Shown piece after piece: positions 34,483 through 47,050 of a stretch of DNA of 64,000 nt. The notes beneath the pieces were generated by a model that worked only from the letters and a program-made list of their open reading frames with translations, ran no database searches and was not told the origin of the DNA. Position 1 is the first letter of the stretch. Every line of letters starts with the position of its first letter. The DNA is from Limnomonas spitsbergensis (taxonomy: Eukaryota > Chlorophyta > Chlorophyceae > Chlamydomonadales). Location: NCBI GenBank assembly GCA_037349105.1, contig JAYJMM010000111.1, positions 1-64,000 of the forward strand, read 5' to 3'. A program made the translations under genes and the position numbers.

Positions 34483-35341
34483 ATGTGGCGGAGGCAACAG
34501 CGCCGCCTGGGATGCAGTGACCCAGCAGTTGGTGCTGAGGACGACGACGTTGATCTGCCGGAACCGATGGCCACGGGTGCCCTTGGTGCTGCCCCTGGAA
34601 TGACTGATCGTCCGCCAGGAGGCTCACGCCAACGGCTGCTCCTGCCTCGGGGAGAGGATATTCACAATGGTCATGTGAATGCTGCCGGTGCCGCATCTGC
34701 TTATGCGGGGACTCCTGGTGGTGGGGGTGGGGGCGCCGCTGTGGCTGGCCGGCGGGACCTCTGTGTTGACACAGGTGCGTCAGGGGTAAGGGTCTGTGGA
34801 CTAGGTCCCAAAAAGCGTATAATCCAGAGTGTGCTGCAGCTGTACACTCATGCTGCACCAGGTCATCTCTTGATGCAGGTCAAATGTAGTTGAGATGTAG
34901 CTGGGGGTGTAACTGGGAGTGTAGCTGAACTGTAGCTGAATTGTATGGAACTAATTACAACTGTATCGTTTAGGCACTGAGAAGGCCTAGAGCTGAACTG
35001 TAGCTGAAGCATGGCTGAACCGTAGCTGAAGAGCACTAACGTTTGCACTGCACTGCATGATCACTCAGGCACAGAAGGTATACGGTGTTATGATGAAGAT
35101 TCTGCGGCGGTTACGCCCATAGGATCCATCATGCAAACAATTGGGAGGCCGCTTCGCGCCACCCATCAAACAGAAGCAGAGGGGCGCCCGCCACCGCCTC
35201 TCCATTACAGACCGCCATGCGGATGGAGAGCCATACGGCAACCCGCCTGGCAGCAACGTGGATCTACTGCTCTATCCAGATCTGGATCTAGAGATGTATC
35301 TCGATCTACCTGACAGCAGCATCCCTTTTACTGTCCCTTAA
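34483..35341 (+). CDS. Two-exon gene in unit copy 1, unknown function (173 aa)
   Basis: Exon 1 is 34483-34785, ending GCGTCAGGG|GTAAGG. Exon 2 is 35123-35341, after 'gcccatag', ending TAA. The 337-nt intron joins in phase 0. The frame is open some 40 nt upstream of the ATG, so another 5' exon is possible. The product starts with a basic helix (MWRRQQRRLG), then an acidic EDDDVDLPEP, a Gly run, and a C-terminal part with PIKQKQRGARHRLSITDRHA and an acidic-aliphatic end (LLLYPDLDLEMYLDLPD). The ITD-type segment vaguely resembles a motif of eIF4G-like proteins, which I regard as too weak for a name. It is convergent with the kinase gene and lies between its repeated copies. Confidence 0.5.
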
Positions 35342-35518
35342 CACACTGAGCACCCTCCTGCCTCCTGCCACGCCCAAACCAACCCAGTCCCGCTTTTCAT
35401 TGGGTCCGTAACACAGAAAGGCCTTTTGGGAATCTCGTCAGTGAAGCCGTGCACACTAGCATGCAGTTAAAAGGAGCCCTACCCGACCAGATGCCATGCT
35501 CAGTGGATTCATGCCCTT

Positions 35519-38342
35519 TCACCCATGCACACAGCCATGCAGCAGCTGCTGAAGCTTGGCAATCTCTGCTGCGCATGCCTTTCGGCTGGCACCCAAGACT
35601 GAACGCCCCAGGTCGATGACCTTGACAGAGCCCGTGTCCTGGTTGACGACCAGGTTTTCCAGACGCACGTCACCGTGCAGTATGCCCAGCTGGTGCATCT
35701 GCTGCATTGTTGACACCGCAGCAACGCTGGTCTCTGCCGTGACACCTGGTGGGGCGAGGGCATGCAAAGAAGCGCGCGCTATGTCAAGGAATGCCAACAC
35801 TGGCTGTGGATGTGACTAGGGTTCAGGGTTCATGGTCTAGGCATGCAAGTTAGTTCTTGGTAGCTGTCTGCTTTGGGGCTTGGCTCTTAGGGCTTGTGCT
35901 CTGCTGTGGCTGCTCTAGTGTTTGGGTTGGCCCCCAGGCCTTCTCTTGTTGTCATGTTGTTGGGCCCTTCGGCTCCTTACTTGTCTGCCTCCTAGGTTTT
36001 CCTAGGTTCAGTTCTTTAGGGATAAAGGCTGCTCGGCGGCCGGCCTCCCATGTAATCCTCAACAATAAAAAATGCAAGCGCACCATGACAGGCATCTTGC
36101 AACAAGAATAAGAGCATATGGCAATCACAGCCGCACCCGCTGCAGGTCAACCAATACAAACTCCCTAAGCAGAGCATGTTCCCAATCATCCCACATGCAA
36201 TAGTGGATCATGTGCACCACTTCAAAATATTGTCAAGTCTGGTATTTTAAGATACAGTAGGGGCAAGAAGCTGGTCAGCCCAGCTCACAACAAAACACAA
36301 TTGGCCAAATGATGGTCATGCCTGCAACACGATAGATGGTGTATGCTAAGGCAATCAACAATGCAGACAAGAGCGTGGTGTGTCACACCTGATGAAGCAA
36401 GCGAGTTGCCCTCCAATGACATGGCGATGAAAGGGGAGAAGGTGTGGTCCATAAGCCCGTGCGCCAGGACGGTAGGCACAGACACCCCTTGCAGGCACTG
36501 CACCTTGCGGTACATATCCAGCTCCTTCAGCATCTCCGCCTCGCCGTCGCGGGTGGCCCCAAAGCACTTGACGGCCGCGGGTTGGGTGCCGTGGAGACGA
36601 GCACCATACACAGTGCCAGTGCCGCCGATACTGATGAGCTTACCTGGGAAGAGAGACGTGGATTGGGGAAATAGCCATGTGCTCAGTGAGATTGAAGAGA
36701 TGTGGCATATATTGCCCTACCGCACCAACTATGAGCATGGCATTGAGCACTTAGGTAGCACGTTCAAGCGACTACAAAGCTTTGCCACCCTGCAAGGTGA
36801 ATCCCATTTTTGGAGCAAGCACCATAGCTCATAGCTGCCATCTCAAACAGCACCAACTAAACAAAAAAAACGAATTGTGGAAGATGGATGATGACACACG
36901 GCAAAGACTTATGTGTACAATAAGAGACTTAACCCTATCAGCATTTCACCATGCTGTGATTTGCACAGTGTGTGAGAACCACATGATCAAAGGGGACGCA
37001 GGCTACTATGCCGTTGCTTTGCGCACCCAATACATCAGCACAACCTGGCCACATGCCAAAAATGATTGTGTGCGCACATGCACATAGAAATTAGTCAGAC
37101 ACATGTCCGAACCGAATGATGTTCCCTGCTGCACACGGAAAATTATCCCTTTCCGAGGCGCGTATAATTTCACCACTGCATACTTTCAAGCTGGTGTTGA
37201 GCCACTCACCGAGCTGCATGCTTTTCAGAGACCAGATCTGCAGTGTGCTGCTCAGGCCCAGGCTATATGACTGGCCGCTCCGCCTCTTGCGGGGCGACTG
37301 GTGGGTGCTGTTCACCTCGCCCGGGCGCTTGGGTCCGTCGTTGCCCTGATAGCTTGGATCACCGGTTTCATCGTCATTTTCCCCGTTGTCCTGTGGCTCA
37401 CTCCGCGAGCCGTACGGGTTATTCTCGCTTGGCTGGGAATCCGGGACATCCTCCTTCGGCATCGGCGCTGCGAGTGTCATCTCCTGCAGGGTCGGGAGCA
37501 GCCACAACAGCAGCAGCTAGAATCAATGGTGCAAGTGTTGTGGTATGAGCTACGTGACGTGTTGAGTGCTGTATAATGCTGCATGCAACAAATGTAGACC
37601 ATGCCGTGTCAGTTCAAGTCACTTCACTTACTATACAGCACAGAACATAGCTGATCAATTGGCATAGGTCACAACATTGCAAACCATGTGTCATAGCATG
37701 CACACAAAGTAAGATCTTCAAAAATCAAATCTGGCAACGTATATAGAGAGCATGAAGGGGACTGATTTTGAGACACACACGCATCCCTGGAAGCGCTTTG
37801 TGCGGCAAGTGGACATACCTTCAAAGCGTACACCATTAGTAGCAAGTGGCGGTCTTGCGGGGTAAACGCCTTCGAAATCTGCGACAACAAAGGGAAAGCA
37901 CGACGTCGATCGTCGTGATGTGTCCCTCGGTCGCTCAAACCACTCATGCTGAGATGGTCAAGGTCATGGTCTGGCAATAAGTCAAGAGCCGAAGGTCACC
38001 AAGACCCAAATGGCTGTCAGGGCTATCAAGGCTGCAGCAGGCCATGATGGTCACGCTGTCCCATGGTGTTACATTTCTCAATGGCTGGCTCCCCAAAAGG
38101 GCAGGCAAGACCAGTCGCAGCAAGACCAACTGAGAGCACCTGAGTGATTGCACCCCATGCAGCCAGTCAAGCTTTACCTGGTGTGTTTACCAAGGATTGA
38201 GCTACAGATGAAGTAGCAACTGCTTGCGTGTGCACACCTGCAAATCGAGCGAGTCAGCCGCCGTACGTCGGACCATCCAGCTCTGGTTGAAGGTGCTCAG
38301 CAAGCCCACAGCCTTGTTGCAGTGAATGAGGTCCCCAAAGAG
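35519..38342 (-). pseudogene. Kinase gene 3' part, duplicate in unit copy 1 (no 5' exons)
   Basis: Exons (minus strand): 38342-38238, 38139-38073, 37970-37819, 37483-37210, 36643-36389 and 35799-35519 (TGA). Phases match throughout (378 codons). The kinase core has the glycine loop GGTGTVYGARLHG, VAIK-type AAVKCFGA, helix-C Glu in EMLKELDMYRK, catalytic loop HGDVRLENLVV and metal-binding IDLGRS. It then stops about 30 residues later, so the C-lobe is short, as in small Bud32/effector-type kinases. The unit boundary cuts the gene just 5' of the first exon listed, and unit-copy repeats have no 5' exons. It is therefore a duplicated fragment unless a cryptic start is used. Confidence 0.7.
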
Positions 38343-38720
38343 CTGCGCAAAAGAAGCAGATCACAGGGAGACACGTTCCATTTCACTGAACAACTGAGAT
38401 TTGAATATTTTTTCTGAGGGAGGGGCGCAAGTGCTCATAGATAGTTGTGGGTCTTGCTTGAGACATCCTTGCGATAGCGGATGGTCAAACTACTGAGCCA
38501 AACTGTGGCCTTGCAGTGCATGACAGCACATCTCGGCAAAGCACTACGCAGTTCGCAATTTCTGTGGCACACCATTTGAGCCTGAGCCCTCACGCCCCGG
38601 TAGGAGGTAGCTTCTTTCTATCTAGATCCAGATCTGGCTTCCTATCCCTTAACTTGAAGCCCATGAACCCTGACCCCCTCGCATGTCATCCGAGCCCATG
38701 AGGAGGCCCAGCAGCTGGCC

Positions 38721-39579
38721 ATGTGGCGGAGGCAACAGCGCCGCCTGGGATGCAGTGACCCAGCAGTTGGTGCTGAGGACGACGACGTTGATCTGCCGGA
38801 ACCGATGGCCACGGGTGCCCTTGGTGCTGCCCCTGGAATGACTGATCGTCCGCCAGGAGGCTCACGCCAACGGCTGCTCCTGCCTCGGGGAGAGGATATT
38901 CACAATGGTCATGTGAATGCTGCCGGTGCCGCATCTGCTTATGCGGGGACTCCTGGTGGTGGGGGTGGGGGCGCCGCTGTGGCTGGCCGGCGGGACCTCT
39001 GTGTTGACACAGGTGCGTCAGGGGTAAGGGTCTGTGGACTAGGTCCCAAAAAGCGTATAATCCAGAGTGTGCTGCAGCTGTACACTCATGCTGCACCAGG
39101 TCATCTCTTGATGCAGGTCAAATGTAGTTGAGATGTAGCTGGGGGTGTAACTGGGAGTGTAGCTGAACTGTAGCTGAATTGTATGGAACTAATTACAACT
39201 GTATCGTTTAGGCACTGAGAAGGCCTAGAGCTGAACTGTAGCTGAAGCATGGCTGAACCGTAGCTGAAGAGCACTAACGTTTGCACTGCACTGCATGATC
39301 ACTCAGGCACAGAAGGTATACGGTGTTATGATGAAGATTCTGCGGCGGTTACGCCCATAGGATCCATCATGCAAACAATTGGGAGGCCGCTTCGCGCCAC
39401 CCATCAAACAGAAGCAGAGGGGCGCCCGCCACCGCCTCTCCATTACAGACCGCCATGCGGATGGAGAGCCATACGGCAACCCGCCTGGCAGCAACGTGGA
39501 TCTACTGCTCTATCCAGATCTGGATCTAGAGATGTATCTCGATCTACCTGACAGCAGCATCCCTTTTACTGTCCCTTAA
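38721..39579 (+). CDS. Two-exon gene in unit copy 2 (173 aa)
   Basis: Same model as copy 1, offset 4,238: exons 38721-39023 and 39361-39579, with the same splice sites and translated sequence. In this copy and the next, the upstream flank is the 5' side of a truncated kinase unit. Any 5' exon outside the unit would be missing. Confidence 0.5.
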
Positions 39580-39756
39580 CACACTGAGCACCCTCCTGCC
39601 TCCTGCCACGCCCAAACCAACCCAGTCCCGCTTTTCATTGGGTCCGTAACACAGAAAGGCCTTTTGGGAATCTCGTCAGTGAAGCCGTGCACACTAGCAT
39701 GCAGTTAAAAGGAGCCCTACCCGACCAGATGCCATGCTCAGTGGATTCATGCCCTT

Positions 39757-42580
39757 TCACCCATGCACACAGCCATGCAGCAGCTGCTGAAGCTTGGCAA
39801 TCTCTGCTGCGCATGCCTTTCGGCTGGCACCCAAGACTGAACGCCCCAGGTCGATGACCTTGACAGAGCCCGTGTCCTGGTTGACGACCAGGTTTTCCAG
39901 ACGCACGTCACCGTGCAGTATGCCCAGCTGGTGCATCTGCTGCATTGTTGACACCGCAGCAACGCTGGTCTCTGCCGTGACACCTGGTGGGGCGAGGGCA
40001 TGCAAAGAAGCGCGCGCTATGTCAAGGAATGCCAACACTGGCTGTGGATGTGACTAGGGTTCAGGGTTCATGGTCTAGGCATGCAAGTTAGTTCTTGGTA
40101 GCTGTCTGCTTTGGGGCTTGGCTCTTAGGGCTTGTGCTCTGCTGTGGCTGCTCTAGTGTTTGGGTTGGCCCCCAGGCCTTCTCTTGTTGTCATGTTGTTG
40201 GGCCCTTCGGCTCCTTACTTGTCTGCCTCCTAGGTTTTCCTAGGTTCAGTTCTTTAGGGATAAAGGCTGCTCGGCGGCCGGCCTCCCATGTAATCCTCAA
40301 CAATAAAAAATGCAAGCGCACCATGACAGGCATCTTGCAACAAGAATAAGAGCATATGGCAATCACAGCCGCACCCGCTGCAGGTCAACCAATACAAACT
40401 CCCTAAGCAGAGCATGTTCCCAATCATCCCACATGCAATAGTGGATCATGTGCACCACTTCAAAATATTGTCAAGTCTGGTATTTTAAGATACAGTAGGG
40501 GCAAGAAGCTGGTCAGCCCAGCTCACAACAAAACACAATTGGCCAAATGATGGTCATGCCTGCAACACGATAGATGGTGTATGCTAAGGCAATCAACAAT
40601 GCAGACAAGAGCGTGGTGTGTCACACCTGATGAAGCAAGCGAGTTGCCCTCCAATGACATGGCGATGAAAGGGGAGAAGGTGTGGTCCATAAGCCCGTGC
40701 GCCAGGACGGTAGGCACAGACACCCCTTGCAGGCACTGCACCTTGCGGTACATATCCAGCTCCTTCAGCATCTCCGCCTCGCCGTCGCGGGTGGCCCCAA
40801 AGCACTTGACGGCCGCGGGTTGGGTGCCGTGGAGACGAGCACCATACACAGTGCCAGTGCCGCCGATACTGATGAGCTTACCTGGGAAGAGAGACGTGGA
40901 TTGGGGAAATAGCCATGTGCTCAGTGAGATTGAAGAGATGTGGCATATATTGCCCTACCGCACCAACTATGAGCATGGCATTGAGCACTTAGGTAGCACG
41001 TTCAAGCGACTACAAAGCTTTGCCACCCTGCAAGGTGAATCCCATTTTTGGAGCAAGCACCATAGCTCATAGCTGCCATCTCAAACAGCACCAACTAAAC
41101 AAAAAAAACGAATTGTGGAAGATGGATGATGACACACGGCAAAGACTTATGTGTACAATAAGAGACTTAACCCTATCAGCATTTCACCATGCTGTGATTT
41201 GCACAGTGTGTGAGAACCACATGATCAAAGGGGACGCAGGCTACTATGCCGTTGCTTTGCGCACCCAATACATCAGCACAACCTGGCCACATGCCAAAAA
41301 TGATTGTGTGCGCACATGCACATAGAAATTAGTCAGACACATGTCCGAACCGAATGATGTTCCCTGCTGCACACGGAAAATTATCCCTTTCCGAGGCGCG
41401 TATAATTTCACCACTGCATACTTTCAAGCTGGTGTTGAGCCACTCACCGAGCTGCATGCTTTTCAGAGACCAGATCTGCAGTGTGCTGCTCAGGCCCAGG
41501 CTATATGACTGGCCGCTCCGCCTCTTGCGGGGCGACTGGTGGGTGCTGTTCACCTCGCCCGGGCGCTTGGGTCCGTCGTTGCCCTGATAGCTTGGATCAC
41601 CGGTTTCATCGTCATTTTCCCCGTTGTCCTGTGGCTCACTCCGCGAGCCGTACGGGTTATTCTCGCTTGGCTGGGAATCCGGGACATCCTCCTTCGGCAT
41701 CGGCGCTGCGAGTGTCATCTCCTGCAGGGTCGGGAGCAGCCACAACAGCAGCAGCTAGAATCAATGGTGCAAGTGTTGTGGTATGAGCTACGTGACGTGT
41801 TGAGTGCTGTATAATGCTGCATGCAACAAATGTAGACCATGCCGTGTCAGTTCAAGTCACTTCACTTACTATACAGCACAGAACATAGCTGATCAATTGG
41901 CATAGGTCACAACATTGCAAACCATGTGTCATAGCATGCACACAAAGTAAGATCTTCAAAAATCAAATCTGGCAACGTATATAGAGAGCATGAAGGGGAC
42001 TGATTTTGAGACACACACGCATCCCTGGAAGCGCTTTGTGCGGCAAGTGGACATACCTTCAAAGCGTACACCATTAGTAGCAAGTGGCGGTCTTGCGGGG
42101 TAAACGCCTTCGAAATCTGCGACAACAAAGGGAAAGCACGACGTCGATCGTCGTGATGTGTCCCTCGGTCGCTCAAACCACTCATGCTGAGATGGTCAAG
42201 GTCATGGTCTGGCAATAAGTCAAGAGCCGAAGGTCACCAAGACCCAAATGGCTGTCAGGGCTATCAAGGCTGCAGCAGGCCATGATGGTCACGCTGTCCC
42301 ATGGTGTTACATTTCTCAATGGCTGGCTCCCCAAAAGGGCAGGCAAGACCAGTCGCAGCAAGACCAACTGAGAGCACCTGAGTGATTGCACCCCATGCAG
42401 CCAGTCAAGCTTTACCTGGTGTGTTTACCAAGGATTGAGCTACAGATGAAGTAGCAACTGCTTGCGTGTGCACACCTGCAAATCGAGCGAGTCAGCCGCC
42501 GTACGTCGGACCATCCAGCTCTGGTTGAAGGTGCTCAGCAAGCCCACAGCCTTGTTGCAGTGAATGAGGTCCCCAAAGAG
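39757..42580 (-). pseudogene. Kinase gene 3' part, duplicate in unit copy 2 (no 5' exons)
   Basis: Exons 42580-42476, 42377-42311, 42208-42057, 41721-41448, 40881-40627 and 40037-39757. Sequence and all kinase motifs are the same as copy 1. Upstream of the first exon lies the start of unit copy 3 instead of the gene's 5' exons. Confidence 0.7.
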
Positions 42581-42818
42581 CTGCGCAAAAGAAGCAGATC
42601 ACAGGGAGACACGTTCCATTTCACTGAACAACTGAGATTTGAATATTTTTTCTGAGGGAGGGGCGCAAGTGCTCATAGATAGTTGTGGGTCTTGCTTGAG
42701 ACATCCTTGCGATAGCGGATGGTCAAACTACTGAGCCAAACTGTGGCCTTGCAGTGCATGACAGCACATCTCGGCAAAGCACTACGCAGTTCGCAATTTC
42801 TGTGGCACACCATTTGAG

Positions 42819-45800
42819 CCTGAGCCCTCACGCCCCGGTAGGAGGTAGCTTCTTTCTATCTAGATCCAGATCTGGCTTCCTATCCCTTAACTTGAAGCCC
42901 ATGAACCCTGACCCCCTCGCATGTCATCCGAGCCCATGAGGAGGCCCAGCAGCTGGCCATGTGGCGGAGGCAACAGCGCCGCCTGGGATGCAGTGACCCA
43001 GCAGTTGGTGCTGAGGACGACGACGTTGATCTGCCGGAACCGATGGCCACGGGTGCCCTTGGTGCTGCCCCTGGAATGACTGATCGTCCGCCAGGAGGCT
43101 CACGCCAACGGCTGCTCCTGCCTCGGGGAGAGGATATTCACAATGGTCATGTGAATGCTGCCGGTGCCGCATCTGCTTATGCGGGGACTCCTGGTGGTGG
43201 GGGTGGGGGCGCCGCTGTGGCTGGCCGGCGGGACCTCTGTGTTGACACAGGTGCGTCAGGGGTAAGGGTCTGTGGACTAGGTCCCAAAAAGCGTATAATC
43301 CAGAGTGTGCTGCAGCTGTACACTCATGCTGCACCAGGTCATCTCTTGATGCAGGTCAAATGTAGTTGAGATGTAGCTGGGGGTGTAACTGGGAGTGTAG
43401 CTGAACTGTAGCTGAATTGTATGGAACTAATTACAACTGTATCGTTTAGGCACTGAGAAGGCCTAGAGCTGAACTGTAGCTGAAGCATGGCTGAACCGTA
43501 GCTGAAGAGCACTAACGTTTGCACTGCACTGCATGATCACTCAGGCACAGAAGGTATACGGTGTTATGATGAAGATTCTGCGGCGGTTACGCCCATAGGA
43601 TCCATCATGCAAACAATTGGGAGGCCGCTTCGCGCCACCCATCAAACAGAAGCAGAGGGGCGCCCGCCACCGCCTCTCCATTACAGACCGCCATGCGGAT
43701 GGAGAGCCATACGGCAACCCGCCTGGCAGCAACGTGGATCTACTGCTCTATCCAGATCTGGATCTAGAGATGTATCTCGATCTACCTGACAGCAGCATCC
43801 CTTTTACTGTCCCTTAACACACTGAGCACCCTCCTGCCTCCTGCCACGCCCAAACCAACCCAGTCCCGCTTTTCATTGGGTCCGTAACACAGAAAGGCCT
43901 TTTGGGAATCTCGTCAGTGAAGCCGTGCACACTAGCATGCAGTTAAAAGGAGCCCTACCCGACCAGATGCCATGCTCAGTGGATTCATGCCCTTTCACCC
44001 ATGCACACAGCCATGCAGCAGCTGCTGAAGCTTGGCAATCTCTGTTGCGCATGCCTTTCGGCTGGCACCCAAGACTGAACGCCCCAGGTCGATGACCTTG
44101 ACAGAGCCCGTGTCCTGGTTGACGACCAGGTTTTCCAGACGCACGTCACCGTGCAGTATGCCCAGCTGGTGCATCTGCTGCATTGTTGACACCGCAGCAA
44201 CGCTGGTCTCTGCCGTGACACCTGGTGGGGCGAGGGCATGCAAAGAAGCGCGCGCTATGTCAAGGAATGCCAACACTGGCTGTGGATGTGACTAGGGTTC
44301 AGGGTTCATGGTCTAGGCATGCAAGTTAGTTCTTGGTAGCTGTCTGCTTTGGGGCTTGGCTCTTAGGGCTTGTGCTCTGCTGTGGCTGCTCTAGTGTTTG
44401 GGTTGGCCCCCAGGCCTTCTCTTGTTGTCATGTTGTTGGGCCCTTCGGCTCCTTACTTGTCTGCCTCCTAGGTTTTCCTAGGTTCAGTTCTTTAGGGATA
44501 AAGGCTGCTCGGCGGCCGGCCTCCCATGTAATCCTCAACAATAAAAAATGCAAGCGCACCATGACAGGCATCTTGCAACAAGAATAAGAGCATATGGCAA
44601 TCACAGCCGCACCCGCTGCAGGTCAACCAATACAAACTCCCTAAGCAGAGCATGTTCCCAATCATCCCACATGCAATAGTGGATCATGTGCACCACTTCA
44701 AAATATTGTCAAGTCTGGTATTTTAAGATACAGTAGGGGCAAGAAGCTGGTCAGCCCAGCTCACAACAAAACACAATTGGCCAAATGATGGTCATGCCTG
44801 CAACACGATAGATGGTGTATGCTAAGGCAATCAACAATGCAGACAAGAGCGTGGTGTGTCACACCTGATGAAGCAAGCGAGTTGCCCTCCAATGACATGG
44901 CGATGAAAGGGGAGAAGGTGTGGTCCATAAGCCCGTGCGCCAGGACGGTAGGCACAGACACCCCTTGCAGGCACTGCACCTTGCGGTACATATCCAGCTC
45001 CTTCAGCATCTCCGCCTCGCCGTCGCGGGTGGCCCCAAAGCACTTGACGGCCGCGGGTTGGGTGCCGTGGAGACGAGCACCATACACAGTGCCAGTGCCG
45101 CCGATACTGATGAGCTTACCTGGGAAGAGAGACGTGGATTGGGGAAATAGCCATGTGCTCAGTGAGATTGAAGAGATGTGGCATATATTGCCCTACCGCA
45201 CCAACTATGAGCATGGCATTGAGCACTTAGGTAGCACGTTCAAGCGACTACAAAGCTTTGCCACCCTGCAAGGTGAATCCCATTTTTGGAGCAAGCACCA
45301 TAGCTCATAGCTGCCATCTCAAACAGCACCAACTAAACAAAAAAAACGAATTGTGGAAGATGGATGATGACACACGGCAAAGACTTATGTGTACAATAAG
45401 AGACTTAACCCTATCAGCATTTCACCATGCTGTGATTTGCACAGTGTGTGAGAACCACATGATCAAAGGGGACGCAGGCTACTATGCCGTTGCTTTGCGC
45501 ACCCAATACATCAGCACAACCTGGCCACATGCCAAAAATGATTGTGTGCGCACATGCACATAGAAATTAGTCAGACACATGTCCGAACCGAATGATGTTC
45601 CCTGCTGCACACGGAAAATTATCCCTTTCCGAGGCGCGTATAATTTCACCACTGCATACTTTCAAGCTGGTGTTGAGCCACTCACCGAGCTGCATGCTTT
45701 TCAGAGACCAGATCTGCAGTGTGCTGCTCAGGCCCAGGCTATATGACTGGCCGCTCCGCCTCTTGCGGGGCGACTGGTGGGTGCTGTTCACCTCGCCCGG

Positions 45801-47050
45801 GCGCTTGGGTCCGTCGTTGCCCTGATAGCTTGGATCACCGGTTTCATCGTCATTTTCCCCGTTGTCCTGTGGCTCACTCCGCGAGCCGTACGGGTTATTC
45901 TCGCTTGGCTGGGAATCCGGGACATCCTCCTTCGGCATCGGCGCTGCGAGTGTCATCTCCTGCAGGGTCGGGAGCAGCCACAACAGCAGCAGCTAGAATC
46001 AATGGTGCAAGTGTTGTGGTATGAGCTACGTGACGTGTTGAGTGCTGTATAATGCTGCATGCAACAAATGTAGACCATGCCGTGTCAGTTCAAGTCACTT
46101 CACTTACTATACAGCACAGAACATAGCTGATCAATTGGCATAGGTCACAACATTGCAAACCATGTGTCATAGCATGCACACAAAGTAAGATCTTCAAAAA
46201 TCAAATCTGGCAACGTATATAGAGAGCATGAAGGGGACTGATTTTGAGACACACACGCATCCCTGGAAGCGCTTTGTGCGGCAAGTGGACATACCTTCAA
46301 AGCGTACACCATTAGTAGCAAGTGGCGGTCTTGCGGGGTAAACGCCTTCGAAATCTGCGACAACAAAGGGAAAGCACGACGTCGATCGTCGTGATGTGTC
46401 CCTCGGTCGCTCAAACCACTCATGCTGAGATGGTCAAGGTCATGGTCTGGCAATAAGTCAAGAGCCGAAGGTCACCAAGACCCAAATGGCTGTCAGGGCT
46501 ATCAAGGCTGCAGCAGGCCATGATGGTCACGCTGTCCCATGGTGTTACATTTCTCAATGGCTGGCTCCCCAAAAGGGCAGGCAAGACCAGTCGCAGCAAG
46601 ACCAACTGAGAGCACCTGAGTGATTGCACCCCATGCAGCCAGTCAAGCTTTACCTGGTGTGTTTACCAAGGATTGAGCTACAGATGAAGTAGCAACTGCT
46701 TGCGTGTGCACACCTGCAAATCGAGCGAGTCAGCCGCCGTACGTCGGACCATCCAGCTCTGGTTGAAGGTGCTCAGCAAGCCCACAGCCTTGTTGCAGTG
46801 AATGAGGTCCCCAAAGAGCTGCGCAAAAGAAGCAGATCACAGGGAGACACGTTCCATTTCACTGAACAACTGAGATTTGAATATTTTTTCTGAGGGAGGG
46901 GCGCAAGTGCTCATAGATAGTTGTGGGTCTTGCTTGAGACATCCTTGCGATAGCGGATGGTCAAACTACTGAGCCAAACTGTGGCCTTGCAGTGCATGAC
47001 AGCACATCTCGGCAAAGCACTACGCAGTTCGCAATTTCTGTGGCACACCA
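42819..47050. repeat. 4,238-bp tandem unit, copy 3 (last 6 bp missing)
   Basis: Identity stops at 'tggcacacca' (47050), after which the sequence is unique. This copy is therefore joined to the original 5' part of the kinase gene. Confidence 0.95.
42959..43817 (+). CDS. Two-exon gene in unit copy 3 (173 aa)
   Basis: Exons 42959-43261 and 43599-43817, identical in translation to the other two copies. Confidence 0.5.

Larger units (their letters stand above)
34343..38580. repeat. 4,238-bp tandem unit, copy 1
   Basis: Begins 'cctgagccctcacgccccgg' and ends 'gtggcacaccatttgag'. Contains the plus-strand two-exon gene and the last six exons of the minus-strand kinase gene. Copies are essentially identical. 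The only coding change I noticed is one base near 44.04 kb in copy 3. Confidence 0.96.
38581..42818. repeat. 4,238-bp tandem unit, copy 2
   Basis: Direct head-to-tail repeat of copy 1 with an offset of exactly 4,238 bp throughout. The junction with copy 1 is 'caccatttgag|cctgagccct'. Confidence 0.96.

Noticed and set aside
36782..37087. 101-aa plus-strand ORF inside each 4.2-kb unit
   Set aside because: It lies within a kinase intron (37209-36644), has no recognisable family and no splice or promoter support. It is kept only as a possibility.
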